In this document: positions 1 to 9,909 of the stretch, piece after piece | Layout: each line of letters begins with the position of its first letter | Position numbering within the stretch: the stretch's first letter is position 1 | Assembly (NCBI RefSeq): GCF_945859685.1 | Contig: NC_079148.1 | Span: 57,422,421 to 57,486,420 of the forward strand | Origin: Eupeodes corollae | Taxonomy: Eukaryota; Arthropoda; Insecta; Diptera; Syrphidae | DNA: 64,000 nucleotides | Direction: 5' to 3' | The notes under the pieces: generated by a model | Seen by the model: only the letters and a program-made list of their open reading frames with translations | Told to the model about the DNA's origin: nothing | Database searches by the model: none | Program-made: the position numbers and the translations under genes

Positions 1-414
1 AAAGCATTCGTTGAGCTGATAGAACCTTATCTAACATTAGATATTCACCATAGATCATGCCCACATCAGATCCAAGGGGAATGGCGTTATCATCGTGGCT
101 GTTACTGATAAAAGGTATAAAAGTAATTTTGTATTGTTTTCTTTTTCAGAGTGATTACAGAATGAATTGAGCATTACAGTCAGAGTTTTAACTTGTATTT
201 ACTCAAAAAAAGTTCAAATTTAAAGCAGATGAGTTTAAATTATCATGGAGTTGTGTGTCTAATAAAAAGAGAGTGGCTATAAATTAAAATGTACTTAGCA
301 ATTAAGATTTTCTGACACAATTTTTAAGAATAATAGTAATCGCTTTTTCAAATTTTTAATATCCTCTTAAAAAAATTTTATTGTAAGCAAATTTTCAATT
401 TCTGAAATCTTCAA

Positions 415-580
415 ACGCAGCTGTATGGGATGGATCTAAACTGTCAGAGTGGTTTTAATCAACGGCAGGCGTTCCACAAGGATGCATTTTGAGCCCTTGT
501 TTATTGATGATATTCCTGATATTCTACCGGGTGGCGTTATCTTTGCGGGAACTCTCATCAAAGTCTTGCTCTATGCTATA
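415..580 (+). pseudogene. Reverse transcriptase fragment of a non-LTR retrotransposon
   Basis: Translation gives WDGSKLSEWF, then AGVPQGCILSP, then (with a frame change) DIPDILPGG. This is the block of a LINE reverse transcriptase just before the catalytic YADD box, and AGVPQG-ILSP is a hallmark of R1/I/Jockey-like enzymes. The piece has a stop, a frame change and no flanking domains, so it is a dead fragment of about 165 bases. Clade assignment is not possible from so little sequence. Confidence 0.7.
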
Positions 581-589
581 TTTTGTGTG

Positions 590-1375
590 AGATAAATAAT
601 TTGAATTCAATACCTTCCTTTTTTCTCCTAACACTTGAGTCGAAAACCATTTCTTTTCAGATTTTTGTTGTTCTTGTAGGTTTTCGTGTTTTTATTTAAT
701 AATGTCAACACAATTTCTTTAAGAGATTAACTAAACATTACTTATAATATTTCGCATATGATGAAATAGTTTGATTTCAAAATCTATTTTTTGGTAACGA
801 GATTATTAGTCGAAAACCAAGTTTTACCAATTTAAGTAGCGTTTGTTTATAGTTTTTATTTCGTTTATAAAATATAAATAAATACAGATTGGACAAAATT
901 TGGCACAAAATGAAGACATTTTAAAGTCAATACATGAGAAATTGTAAGTCGAAAATCAATGTTTACCAACTTTTAGCAATGTTTTTTAGATTTTTATTTT
1001 TGAATTGTATGTAACGTAGAATAACCTAGTTTGTCAATTCGATATGTCGAAAAGACATATCGAATTGAAGATAAAATCTTATTTTGTTCTTATATATATT
1101 AAAAATGAAAATTATTTTTGTTCAGTTTTTTTTTATTTATATACGAAAAACGTTATTTGAATTTTTTTCAAAAATATATCAGTTTGGTATCATGCCACAA
1201 CATATAACAAAAAACTTAATTCAAGTCGCTAGCGTTATTAGTTCGTAAGATATTTTGGGTTAAATATCTTTCTGCATTATTATCTGTATAATAAAATGTA
1301 TTTAAAGTCGATATCTCCACTGGTTCTTGAGATATGGACGACAAAAAATCTTCCCGAACGTACGGCAAAGCCAAT
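590..1375. repeat. Degraded copy of the internally repetitive element (full copy at 12575-14049)
   Basis: The motif AGTCGAAAA recurs near 640, 808 and 946, each time followed by a T-rich stretch, as in the tandem units at 12.6-13.5 kb. The downstream part (TTCGTAAGATATTTTGGGTTA near 1240, then a block around TCGATATCTCC and CGAACGTACG up to 1362) aligns with 13717-13920. The end palindrome of the other copy is missing here. It is a truncated relative, with no coding potential seen. Confidence 0.65.
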
Positions 1376-2222
1376 CAGAGCTCTTTAAAAATTAAAAGAA
1401 TCAAAGCTTTCTTCTTGAATAGTTTAGTAAGAAACGTCGTTCTCGTTGATTCTCATTAATTGGTGTTACCATTACTATGGAAAATAAAATCCCTGTTCTT
1501 TGTTCAAATAAATAAACTTAGTCTCAGATAGAATATTTAAAAATATTCCTAAGCAGAGCTCCTTCTTTGCTCGCAAATTCTTATTAATGTCATAGCTCGT
1601 TTCTCCAAATTGTACAAAATAACCATGATTATCTTTGAGCTTATAATAAACAACACTATAAAATCCTTACAAGGGATGATTTTTTAGCTATTATCTTTTT
1701 GGCAACACTGGTTTAAAAAGCTGAAGCACGTTTCGTGTTTTCTAAAAATATATGTTTTTTTTCACCCATGGACGATTTACATGACTATTTCAATACATAA
1801 AGTATATAAAGAGTAAAGCACTTTGCAAGTAAACAGAAGCCAAACAACTCAAATCCACAAGGTTGTTGCAATGAAAAAAAAAAAAAAATTAAAAATAACC
1901 GTTGAAGATGATTCTTTAATTTTTATACGTATGTCAAAAATTCTAACGGCTGGTACACGGTTTTGCGACGGGCTTGAGTTCTCGTTGTAATTGATGTTTT
2001 AAAGACTTATGGAAATGTCGTTCGTAGAATACGTAATTCTAAAAACGTTTCCTCGACAAACCTTCATTTTTGTCAAAAATACTCGACAATATTGTCCAGT
2101 TTTTTGTTTGCAAAGTACATGGTTTCGACTTTTCACGTCGATAAAAATTGTACTATTGCCTGCCAAGAAGGTGTTTCACGAAGGACCACAAATTCCTCAG
2201 CTATTCGAACTACAACTGCAGT
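1376..2222. other. AT-rich DNA with no recognised gene
   Basis: There is an open frame of 71 codons at 2009-2224, but it has no recognisable domain, no splice or promoter context, and runs into the SINE head. I treat it as chance. Nothing else is supported here. Confidence 0.5.
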
Positions 2223-2224
2223 AA

Positions 2225-2410
2225 CCGTGGCGTGATGGTTAGTGCATAGGATTATATTGCTAGAGACCCGGTCCGTGTCCCTTACAGTCTTTTTTTACGG
2301 GTATTATGCTTCTTGTGAAAAACCCTTCAATAGTAATTTTTGTTATGGAAAGTGTTCTCTCATAAAATCATGACAATTGATACTGTGAACAAATGTCTGC
2401 ATAAATTAAA
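2225..2410 (+). repeat. tRNA-derived SINE, copy 3, truncated at its 3' end
   Basis: The head carries a polymerase III A box (TGGCGTGATGG, 2228-2238) and a B box (GGTCCGTGTCC, 2270-2280) about 32 bases apart, as in a tRNA gene. No acceptor stem closes, so it is a tRNA-like head rather than a tRNA gene. The body after 2300 resembles the SINE bodies at 29.4 and 31.6 kb (for example TATGGAAAGTG against CATGAAAAGTG), but the LINE-like tail is absent. Confidence 0.6.
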
Positions 2411-4011
2411 ATCTCGTAATAGAGTAAATTTTGGTGTCAGGCTCAAACCAAGGCCATCAAAAACCTTTAGAAAAATATATGTTATTTGATTGTCTGTTTC
2501 AAATTCTTGTTGCTCAGTAAAGTTCATTCAATTTAAAAACATCAACAACTCGTACTCTCAACAGATTAAAGGGAGAGTGAAAAAACCACGAACACAATGT
2601 TTTAACCAAATACAGCCTCATCAAATTCAACTGTCAACATTAGAAGGTCAAGGCTAGCGACAAACAGATTGAAAAACATCATTAAAAACCTTCCTTTTTA
2701 TAAATTTAAATAGTAAGATCGTACTAAAATTATGGAGCTAATAAATAAAAGACAAACCAACTGATACAGCTCAATACATCAATATAGTGTAATCTCTTAT
2801 CAAAAAAAAGGAAAAAAGGTCACATCACTACAGATGATTGATTCTGATTAAAACAATCTTCTTATCGTCTATTTCACTTAAAAGAAGAAAAAACAAACAC
2901 AAAAACACCCAGAAGCGAACCCAGCTTCTTGATAGATAACACATTTCATAGATAAGAATGGATTCTTCTTATTTCATAGATAAGAATGGATTCTTCTTAT
3001 TTCATAATTTAAGGAATTGATAATTATAACGGAACTGATTTAAATTTATTTTTAAAACGTAAATTAGGTCCATAACATATAGAGGTATATGATCATTTAT
3101 TTATGCATCAGAATCAAAGGTAAGAATTAAATTTTTAAAAATGTATTTAATTTTGTTTCACTCGCTTTAACGGATATTCGATTTTAATGCATTTCCTTAC
3201 CCATTTCGATTAAAAGGGCAACTCATTTTAATTCTTTTATTTCTTATCGCTTATTTACTTATATACGATTACAAATTGTGTATTAAATAAATTTGAATGA
3301 TCGATCGAAATAAAATGTATCGCGTGTCCGTATTTGATGGGAACTTAACTTGAACTGATGAGATTATGGTTGGATCGAAGATGATGAAGGACTGGCCTGA
3401 CTCGCACTTGGATGATGTTGAAACTGAAGCTGAAGCTTAATAACTATCAAATTTCAGTTCTGTTTGGTTTGTCTTATGGAATTTCATGGAAAAGAAGAAT
3501 TGAAATAGAAACAGAAATAGAAATAACATTGTCTTGTATTTGTAGCTTTTACACATGCTACAAATATGATTAAGATTTTAAGATTGCATTTAGTTGTGAA
3601 CTTGACATCTGATTGATCAATGCAATTTAATACGCATATAATCAAAAAAGAAAATGAATCAATGTCAAGAATTAGCAAGTGCAGAAACTTGTTCTTGTGC
3701 TGTGGGTTGATTGTTTTATCTTTGAAACGTGTAGAAAGAGGTATTACAAATAAGAACAACTTCTTCACTTAAATACTGTCGTCAGCAAAAAAAAAAGAAT
3801 CAAGTGACATGGCTGCAGTCATAAATCACTTGCAAAAATATTGAACAGGAAACTGTTTGTTTTTTAAAATGTAATTCAACATTGTACGGTTTCTTGCTTT
3901 TATAGTCCAACAATAGAAACCCTTTGTATGCTTATTTCCAAGCACATCTTCGTTAATTACAAATAAGAATTTTCAAAGAAGTATATCCTAACAACGAAAC
4001 AACTGATTCAA
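2411..4011. other. AT-rich DNA without a gene; one short tandem duplication
   Basis: Most of this is unannotatable AT-rich sequence. A 28-base unit starting TTTCATAGATAAGAATGG is perfectly repeated in tandem at 2944-2971 and 2972-2999, followed by a partial third unit. Each unit holds a small palindrome (AAGAATGGATTCTT). A 94-codon minus-strand frame at 3484-3768 has no protein-like features. Confidence 0.5.
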
Positions 4012-4290
4012 TGTCAGCTTATCGCAGAAAAATAACGGACTTTACTGGTGTTGAAGTCCAACAAGAGCTCACGGAAACACGAGGAGTGGCTGGACAATCA
4101 TCAGAAGAAGATATAAGACAGTTAATCTTGAATGAAGAAGCTTAGCTACTAACTCCAAATTGATCCCAGCCCGCCAATCAACCCGTCTACGATTTAACTG
4201 AGAACACTTTAATTGAACTTATGAACAATGCGGCTCCGTTCTCTTTTCAGACGAAAGCCCTGGAGAGCGTTTCATACAGTTTTGCATAAA
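4012..4290 (+). pseudogene. Short decayed coding stretch, unrecognised
   Basis: An ATG at 4012 opens 44 codons (MSAYRRKITDFTGVEVQ...) with balanced amino-acid use and clearly higher GC than its surroundings, ending at a TAG. Past two stops the same frame stays protein-like (QPVYDLTENTLIELMNN). This looks like an eroded piece of a larger reading frame, perhaps from a mobile element. I do not recognise the family, and it could be a small gene of its own. Confidence 0.35.
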
Positions 4291-5309
4291 CAAAAGTCGT
4301 GGCTTTTTTAGGGGGTTCACTGATGGTTATGTAACACTCACAAGTTAATTGTAAACAAACTTTTGTTTTGATGAATTTAAGCTTGTATTTTCATTCATTA
4401 TTTAAGCTCACTTCTTGTTTTATTATTTTACGAAAAAGATAACTCAATTTTATAACTTAGATCACTCATTAAAAAACTTAAACTATTGGCTTAAAGATGC
4501 TAAAACAGGAAAAGAAGGAAGACAACTGATGTTTTGCTAAAGACTTTTGACCGTAAGCGTGCGACTTGAATCAAATTTTTTGCTCTGGTCAATATTCTTC
4601 TGGGTCTATGTAGTATTTGACTTGAAAATACAAAATAATTGGGCCAATTAATTAGAATAAGAACGTTATAATTGCGTTCAAAAATTTGCTATTTCGGCTT
4701 GTGTAGGATTTAAGAATTCCAATAAAGTATCATATGTATTTCTAAGGAATTGGGCCTCGTGTTGTTTTTTTGCTACATATTTTTAAAGAAAGAGAATGAT
4801 TTACAAATTTTTAAAAATGATACCTATCAGTGGCATTTACGGCAATGAAACTGACCATCTCCATAATTTCGGTATGATGTTTGGGTTTTTAGAGACGATT
4901 CGAGGCAATAAATTTGTCTCTCCGTCTGATCTAGCCACAAACCACGAAGTCTACGTCCAACTTTTGAGTATAACTTCCATTTCTGGGATACAGTGACTTA
5001 CTTAAACCTTTTAGACATTGTTTCAAGAAGAGCTTTTAAAATGGTTTAGCAAAAACCGATAATTTTTTAGTTTTTAAAGACTTGAGAACAAATTTCCGTG
5101 AAGATTTTTGTACCGGTAAAAATGTTTGTCCAGTTGAGCAGTGAAATCTTTTTTTTTGGAGGCTTGGTTATGGAAATATCACCGACTTAGGATTGGGTTT
5201 GCAGGTTAATAGACCTTAAAAAATCCTTTCATTAAATATGTATAGTGAGGAAGTCGGATATAATTTTGAACAAATTATTTTTTTTTAGGCAATTATTTTG
5301 AAATAAACC
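4291..5309. other. AT-rich DNA without a recognised gene
   Basis: A 66-codon frame at 4796-4996 contains a protein-like stretch (ETDHLHNFGMMFGF, SPSDLATNHEVYVQ), but I recognise no family, and no splice sites or paralogue in the window support it. Treated as possible transposon debris. Confidence 0.35.
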
Positions 5310-5315
5310 AATTAA

Positions 5316-7205
5316 TAAAGGTTTTCACCTCATAAAAATCCAATCGTTTTGAAACTTGGCACACTTACTAAGGGATGTCTGGTGATGACTCAAAAAAAGT
5401 TCCCAAGAATCCGAAGTGAGCTCTAGCGGCAGTTAAATTTTATAAAAAAAAAAGTTTCATGATTTTGTTCGTATCGAATATAGTTTATAAAATAACTCTA
5501 GAGGTAGTGAAGAGGGTTTATCTTAAAAACTATTGGTCGTATCAAAAAATAATCTTCTTCAAAATTAAAACCTATTAAATTTCCTAAAGAAATATGATAC
5601 TAATTTCTCTGTACTTATTTGAATTTTTTAAATATCTCTATAGGCATTTAAGGAAAACATGTGTTTTTTTTAAACGAAAAGCTTATTTTATTCCTAAAAA
5701 AATATGGTGTCTGTAATTGTCCACAAAACAAACTGTAGTATTCAATTCGTATGTCCCTTCTAACTTCTGAAACTCGTTGGCTCACTATGTGGCTCATTGC
5801 CTGCATGCCTAGAGAATAAGCATTGTAGCAAGTTACTTTATCATTTCCAACGATGCCACTTGCTATTGACTGCTCACTAGTAGAAAAAAGAACGCACGTG
5901 AATTCTTCGAGTAGTGAGAAAATTTCATGAGAAGCAGACAGACCTCGAACCCATTTGCTAAATTCACTATCAGCGATTCCACCCCCTGTTGTCAAGCCAT
6001 CCCATACTCTTCAGTCCACGCATTAGATCAATCGTCTGGTCCGACCACACCCCTGTCCAAAATTGGTCAGTTCTTCTCATAGTAAAGAAATCCTCTTACA
6101 CATAGTTTTTAAATTCATTTGGGGTCATCACAAAACGCAGTTTTATCATGTCCTGCAAATACAGGTGACAGGATTTGGCGTACGAGAAGTATCCGGCGGG
6201 ATGGAAATATGGAATCATATTCTTAACACAGTTAATATGGGCATTCCAATCGCCAGACCGCTAAGCGTGAATAAAATATTTAAGCAATGTAATCATATTA
6301 AACAACTGAATCCATAAGGCTGCTGTTAGTCCATTAGATTTGAGTTTGTTAAGATTTGTTTGTTGTTTCTCACTATTGGATCAAATGAGGGTTGTTTTAG
6401 TGCACATAACGAAGGAGACTCATCAAGAAAATATGTCATGAGATTATGGATTTCCTCTAATGCATGTTGGCTTATGTCAACTTGTTTCATTATTATATTA
6501 GCTAAAGATGTTTGTATTAGTATTAAAACACGAACTGTTCTAGTGAACGCTTTTCCTTGCAGCATTTTTTCAACAGAGACCTGGGCGTATATAGTACTGA
6601 TAATTTCTTGCAGGCCACTTCCACTCATCAGAAAAGCTATTAGAATAATATAGGACATTAACAGGTGAAGTCCACCCAATCTGAACACGCATTTTAATAG
6701 ACGGGACTCAGATGAAGCTGATGCAACGATTTCTTTACTAATTGTGTTTGTTTGAAAAAATCATCACATATTTTCCTTACATGCCTATAGAGTTATTTTT
6801 CAAACTAAAACAAGTACAAACAAATTAGTATCATATTTCTTTAGAAAATTTCATAAGCCTTTATTTTGTAGAAGATAATTTTTGATACGACAGAACAGTT
6901 TTCAAGATTATCCGAAAAACTGAAAAAACCGTATGTTTATCTTCACAGCTGCTAGAGTTATTTTATAAACTATAACAAATACGAAAAAAATCATAACAGC
7001 TTTTTTTTATAAAATTTAATGAGCTTTAATTCTGTAGAACAACATTCTTTGAAACAAACACCATATTTCTTTTAACTGCCGCTAGAACTCACGTCGGATT
7101 CTTGGGGACTTATTTTTGGGTCATCACCAGGCATCCCTTAGTAAATGTGCCAAGTTTCTAAACTGTTGGATTTTTGTTGAGGTGAAGGCAATTTTTTCGT
7201 TCATT
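5316..7205 (-). mobile_element. DNA transposon with long terminal inverted repeats
   Basis: The block at about 5325-5655 reappears in inverted orientation at about 6780-7200. Both arms carry AAACTTGGCAC, then TTACTAAGGGATG, CTGGTGATGA, CAAGAATCCGA and CTAGCGGCAGTTAAA in the same order. The right arm holds about 45 extra bases. These are terminal inverted repeats of more than 300 bases around a decayed minus-strand coding region (5650-6690). Exact ends and the target duplication could not be fixed because the outer bases are eroded. Superfamily is unassigned. Confidence 0.72.
5655..6690 (-). pseudogene. Decayed protein inside the long-TIR transposon
   Basis: Minus-strand frames read, in order: LMSGSGLQEIISTIYAQ, VEKMLQGKAFTRTVR, HALEEIHNLMTYFLDES, WIQLFNMITLLKYFIHA, RSGDWNAHINCVKNMIPYF, SYAKSCHLYLQDM, FFTMRRTDQFWTGVWSDQ, GLTTGGGIADSEFSKWV. 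The pieces lie in three frames with several stops, so the copy is dead. From memory these blocks, notably FWTGVWSDQTI and the GRGI-like motif, resemble a multi-copy arthropod protein of unknown function. No DDE triad or RT motif is visible. It could be a transposase of an unfamiliar family or cargo carried by the element. Confidence 0.6.
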
Positions 7206-8475
7206 GACTGGACTTAAACTGACTGGTCGTAAAGATTTCCACACCGGTGATTTTTCTATTAAGCAATTAAAACCGCTTCTTTTTTGGAGCTTTGGTTTCA
7301 AACAGATACCTTGTTATGGGCTGGGTCAAAAATAGAAAGTGTACTCTACCACGAATATTTCGGAAGCTGGAGCTTTCAGAAGGATTTAGTTTGCAGTTAT
7401 GTACGGCTGATAACAGAGAATTGTCTTTTAAACGTACTGTCACGCTTTTAACCATTAAGTAAACAGGACTGTCTTAAGTCTAACCTTCCTTCCAAAATAT
7501 AATAGCAACAAATTAAAGTTAATAGGCTTTAATTATTTGTTGAGCTATTATTATATAGGTTTTTCTGCATTAAAGTTTTTTGACCATACTCTTTAAAAAT
7601 TAATATACCACACAAACAAATAGGTTCAAGAAATCGAGTGAAAATTGATTTTGAATAAGACCAAATTTCAGAACTCAAGTTAAGACGATACAAACTTAAA
7701 AGATTAATTCTATCCAGCCGAGTTGAATTTTGTTCCCTATTTTAGAATTAATTTGAGAACAGTTAAAATGTAGAAGCGGTTATTTTTATTTAATTATGCA
7801 CTGAAACAACCAAAAGATGACCACTTCTTCAAAAATAAAAGATGAATTAATAGACTTTTCGAGACATCGTTGGTAGACTAAAGAATTTATTAGAAGAAAT
7901 GGATAGTATCAATAGAAATCTGCAGATGGATCATTTCTAAAAGAATTAATTTCAAATTGAATTATTATACATGATTATCCACAGCAATACCTCAGGGTTG
8001 CACCTTATGAACTCTTCTAAATGGTCACTTAATATGGAAACATAAAATTGCACGATTAATATATTTTTTAACTCCTAGACAAAATTAGCTCCAATTGCAA
8101 TAAAATCACTACAGCAATTTTATATTTATTGCAAAGCGGAATTGTTATCAGGACTTATTTGTAGGAATTTGGGATAATTTACTTTTTACTTATTGGAATT
8201 TTTGTTAAAGCATCTGTTTTCTAACCTGGCGTGTAATTTCGCTATATTTCTTCTAAAACTTATATATTAGTTTTGTTTAAAATATTCTACGAAAATTTCT
8301 TGGATATTTTTGTGATATTGTAGCTTTTGTAAGTATACTTACATCAGATCCTTTGTCAATATTTTAAGCTTGCCATTGTACCTAATGCATACAATAAACG
8401 CATCTAATTTGTATACTATTTGGTTTTGATATTTGCAAAAGAAAACAGAAAGTTTTTGCGACAGAAGAGTTTGTT
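7206..8475. other. Intergenic AT-rich DNA
   Basis: No gene, repeat or RNA is supported here. A 62-codon minus-strand frame at 7267-7455 has no family resemblance. Confidence 0.5.
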
Positions 8476-8481
8476 TTTATT
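8476..8481 (-). terminator. Polyadenylation signal of the first beta-trefoil gene
   Basis: AATAAA on the minus strand, 15 bases past the stop codon at 8496-8498, at usual spacing for a short insect 3' UTR. Confidence 0.55.
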
Positions 8482-8495
8482 TCATCTAATCTATA

Positions 8496-9842
8496 CTAGC
8501 TACAATCTCTTATTTGCCATTGAACATCTATTTCATCAATATCTGCACTTCCTCGAGCAGTAAAAACCAATCGCTCGCTTTTATTATTCATTTCGGAGGA
8601 AGCGAACAAATACTCGTTGAATCTTTGATTTTTCAAAAAACAATACTCTCCGTCAAGCTCAATTTTCCACCTGCTGTCTAGGTTAGTTCCACGAACTTTC
8701 TCTTCTGTTTGAACATAACGAGAAATCCAGTCAAATTTTCTAAACCTTACGCCCAAATACTCTTTCTTAAAAGCTTGACTTTTGAACAAAAAATCATCGG
8801 ATAATTTCTCGACAACCCAAGAACCTTGTCCCTTCATCAAGTCGATTGCCTTACAAGTGTACACATCCCTCGGGGAATCATTGTCTCGCTCGTTATTTGC
8901 ATACAAGTACTCCATTCGGCCCCGATTCCAAATGCAAACCTCCCTCGTGAAGAATAGATTTCTGGCACAGGCAGGTAATCTATCGATCATCATATTAATC
9001 TCGTACTTCTGATTGGGATATAAGTTTTCATAGTTTCTGTGGCCCTGCATCTGCCTGATGAAATCGGCTATTTTCAAAACAGCATCGTTGTTCAAATCCT
9101 TGTCCTCTTCCAGCTTTTTGAACACTTCTAGAAGCACTGTTGTCCTTTGCGGTATGTACTTGCTTATACCCATAACACCCTCAACAATTTTAATAGCAGG
9201 AATGAGCTGATACGTTCGATTTACTATTGCCTGCATAACCTCCTCGCTGAGATGGGGAAAAATTAAGATCTTTTCATAAATCTTTACTGCTTTCGAATTT
9301 TCAAAATAACTGTTAGACAAAATAGCAGCTGTTAATATTTGAGTTGCTGGAATTTTTATTTCATTCTTGAGCTCATTGACTATCTGTTTTGTTTCTGCTT
9401 CAATGACTTTGTCCGCGATGTTCCTCTGTAGCTGGACATCTCGAACGAAGGCCTTGGCAAGTGCAATCAATTTCAATGGATCCTGCTGACCATCTGCTGC
9501 CATTTCAATTCGTAACGCCTTCAAGACGTAATAAGTTATATCAATTGCATTGAGCGAATTTGAGAAATCCAAAATATCAATGATCGAATCGTCCGCGTCA
9601 TCGCCATATTGATAGGCAGCGTGAATAATTTCTTGAATTTTACTGGTGTTTTTTAAATTTAAAATTTGATCTTGGGCGACATCAAAGTGATGCGATCGTA
9701 TTTCTTTCGCAATTGCTTGGATTTGACTGTCAGTTTGTCTCGACGGAACACGTGAACTTGAAAATTGGAAGGATCCTTTTCTAATTTCGATTAAACACAC
9801 AACAAGCCAGAGTGTTAACTTTGAAAACGAAGTATATAACAT
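8496..9842 (-). CDS. Secreted protein: helical N-terminal region plus C-terminal beta-trefoil-like domain (paralogue A)
   Basis: Single-exon frame ending in TAG. An upstream ATG at 9890 would add 16 polar residues. I prefer the Met at 9842 because it is followed by a signal peptide (MLYTSFSKLTLWLVVCLIE) aligning with the start of paralogue B. Residues ~35-285 are helix-rich. Residues ~290-448 show three related lobes, each with an EYL core (CIWNRGRMEYLYA, FKKEYLGV, FNEYLFAS), each followed by a basic/aromatic strand and a W-x-I/V strand, as in a beta-trefoil. Cysteines near CARNLFF, CIWN, YTCK, YCFL and RDC may form disulphides. The layout (helices, then beta-trefoil) recalls lepidopteran 30K haemolymph lipoproteins but is longer. 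Function is unknown; a haemolymph, storage or defence role is only inference. Confidence 0.82.
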   Translation of the reverse strand: MLYTSFSKLTLWLVVCLIEIRKGSFQFSSSRVPSRQTDSQIQAIAKEIRSHHFDVAQDQILNLKNTSKIQEIIHAAYQYGDDADDSIIDILDFSNSLNAIDITYYVLKALRIEMAADGQQDPLKLIALAKAFVRDVQLQRNIADKVIEAETKQIVNELKNEIKIPATQILTAAILSNSYFENSKAVKIYEKILIFPHLSEEVMQAIVNRTYQLIPAIKIVEGVMGISKYIPQRTTVLLEVFKKLEEDKDLNNDAVLKIADFIRQMQGHRNYENLYPNQKYEINMMIDRLPACARNLFFTREVCIWNRGRMEYLYANNERDNDSPRDVYTCKAIDLMKGQGSWVVEKLSDDFLFKSQAFKKEYLGVRFRKFDWISRYVQTEEKVRGTNLDSRWKIELDGEYCFLKNQRFNEYLFASSEMNNKSERLVFTARGSADIDEIDVQWQIRDCS

Positions 9843-9909
9843 TTTTGTAGCTTTTGTTGGTTTTGAGTTAAACCGCGGATTGAGACTCAATTCTCAATTG
9901 TGATTTGGT

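Noticed and set aside
2225..2290. A tRNA gene
   Set aside because: A and B boxes are present but no acceptor or anticodon stem closes properly, and the following body matches the SINE family.
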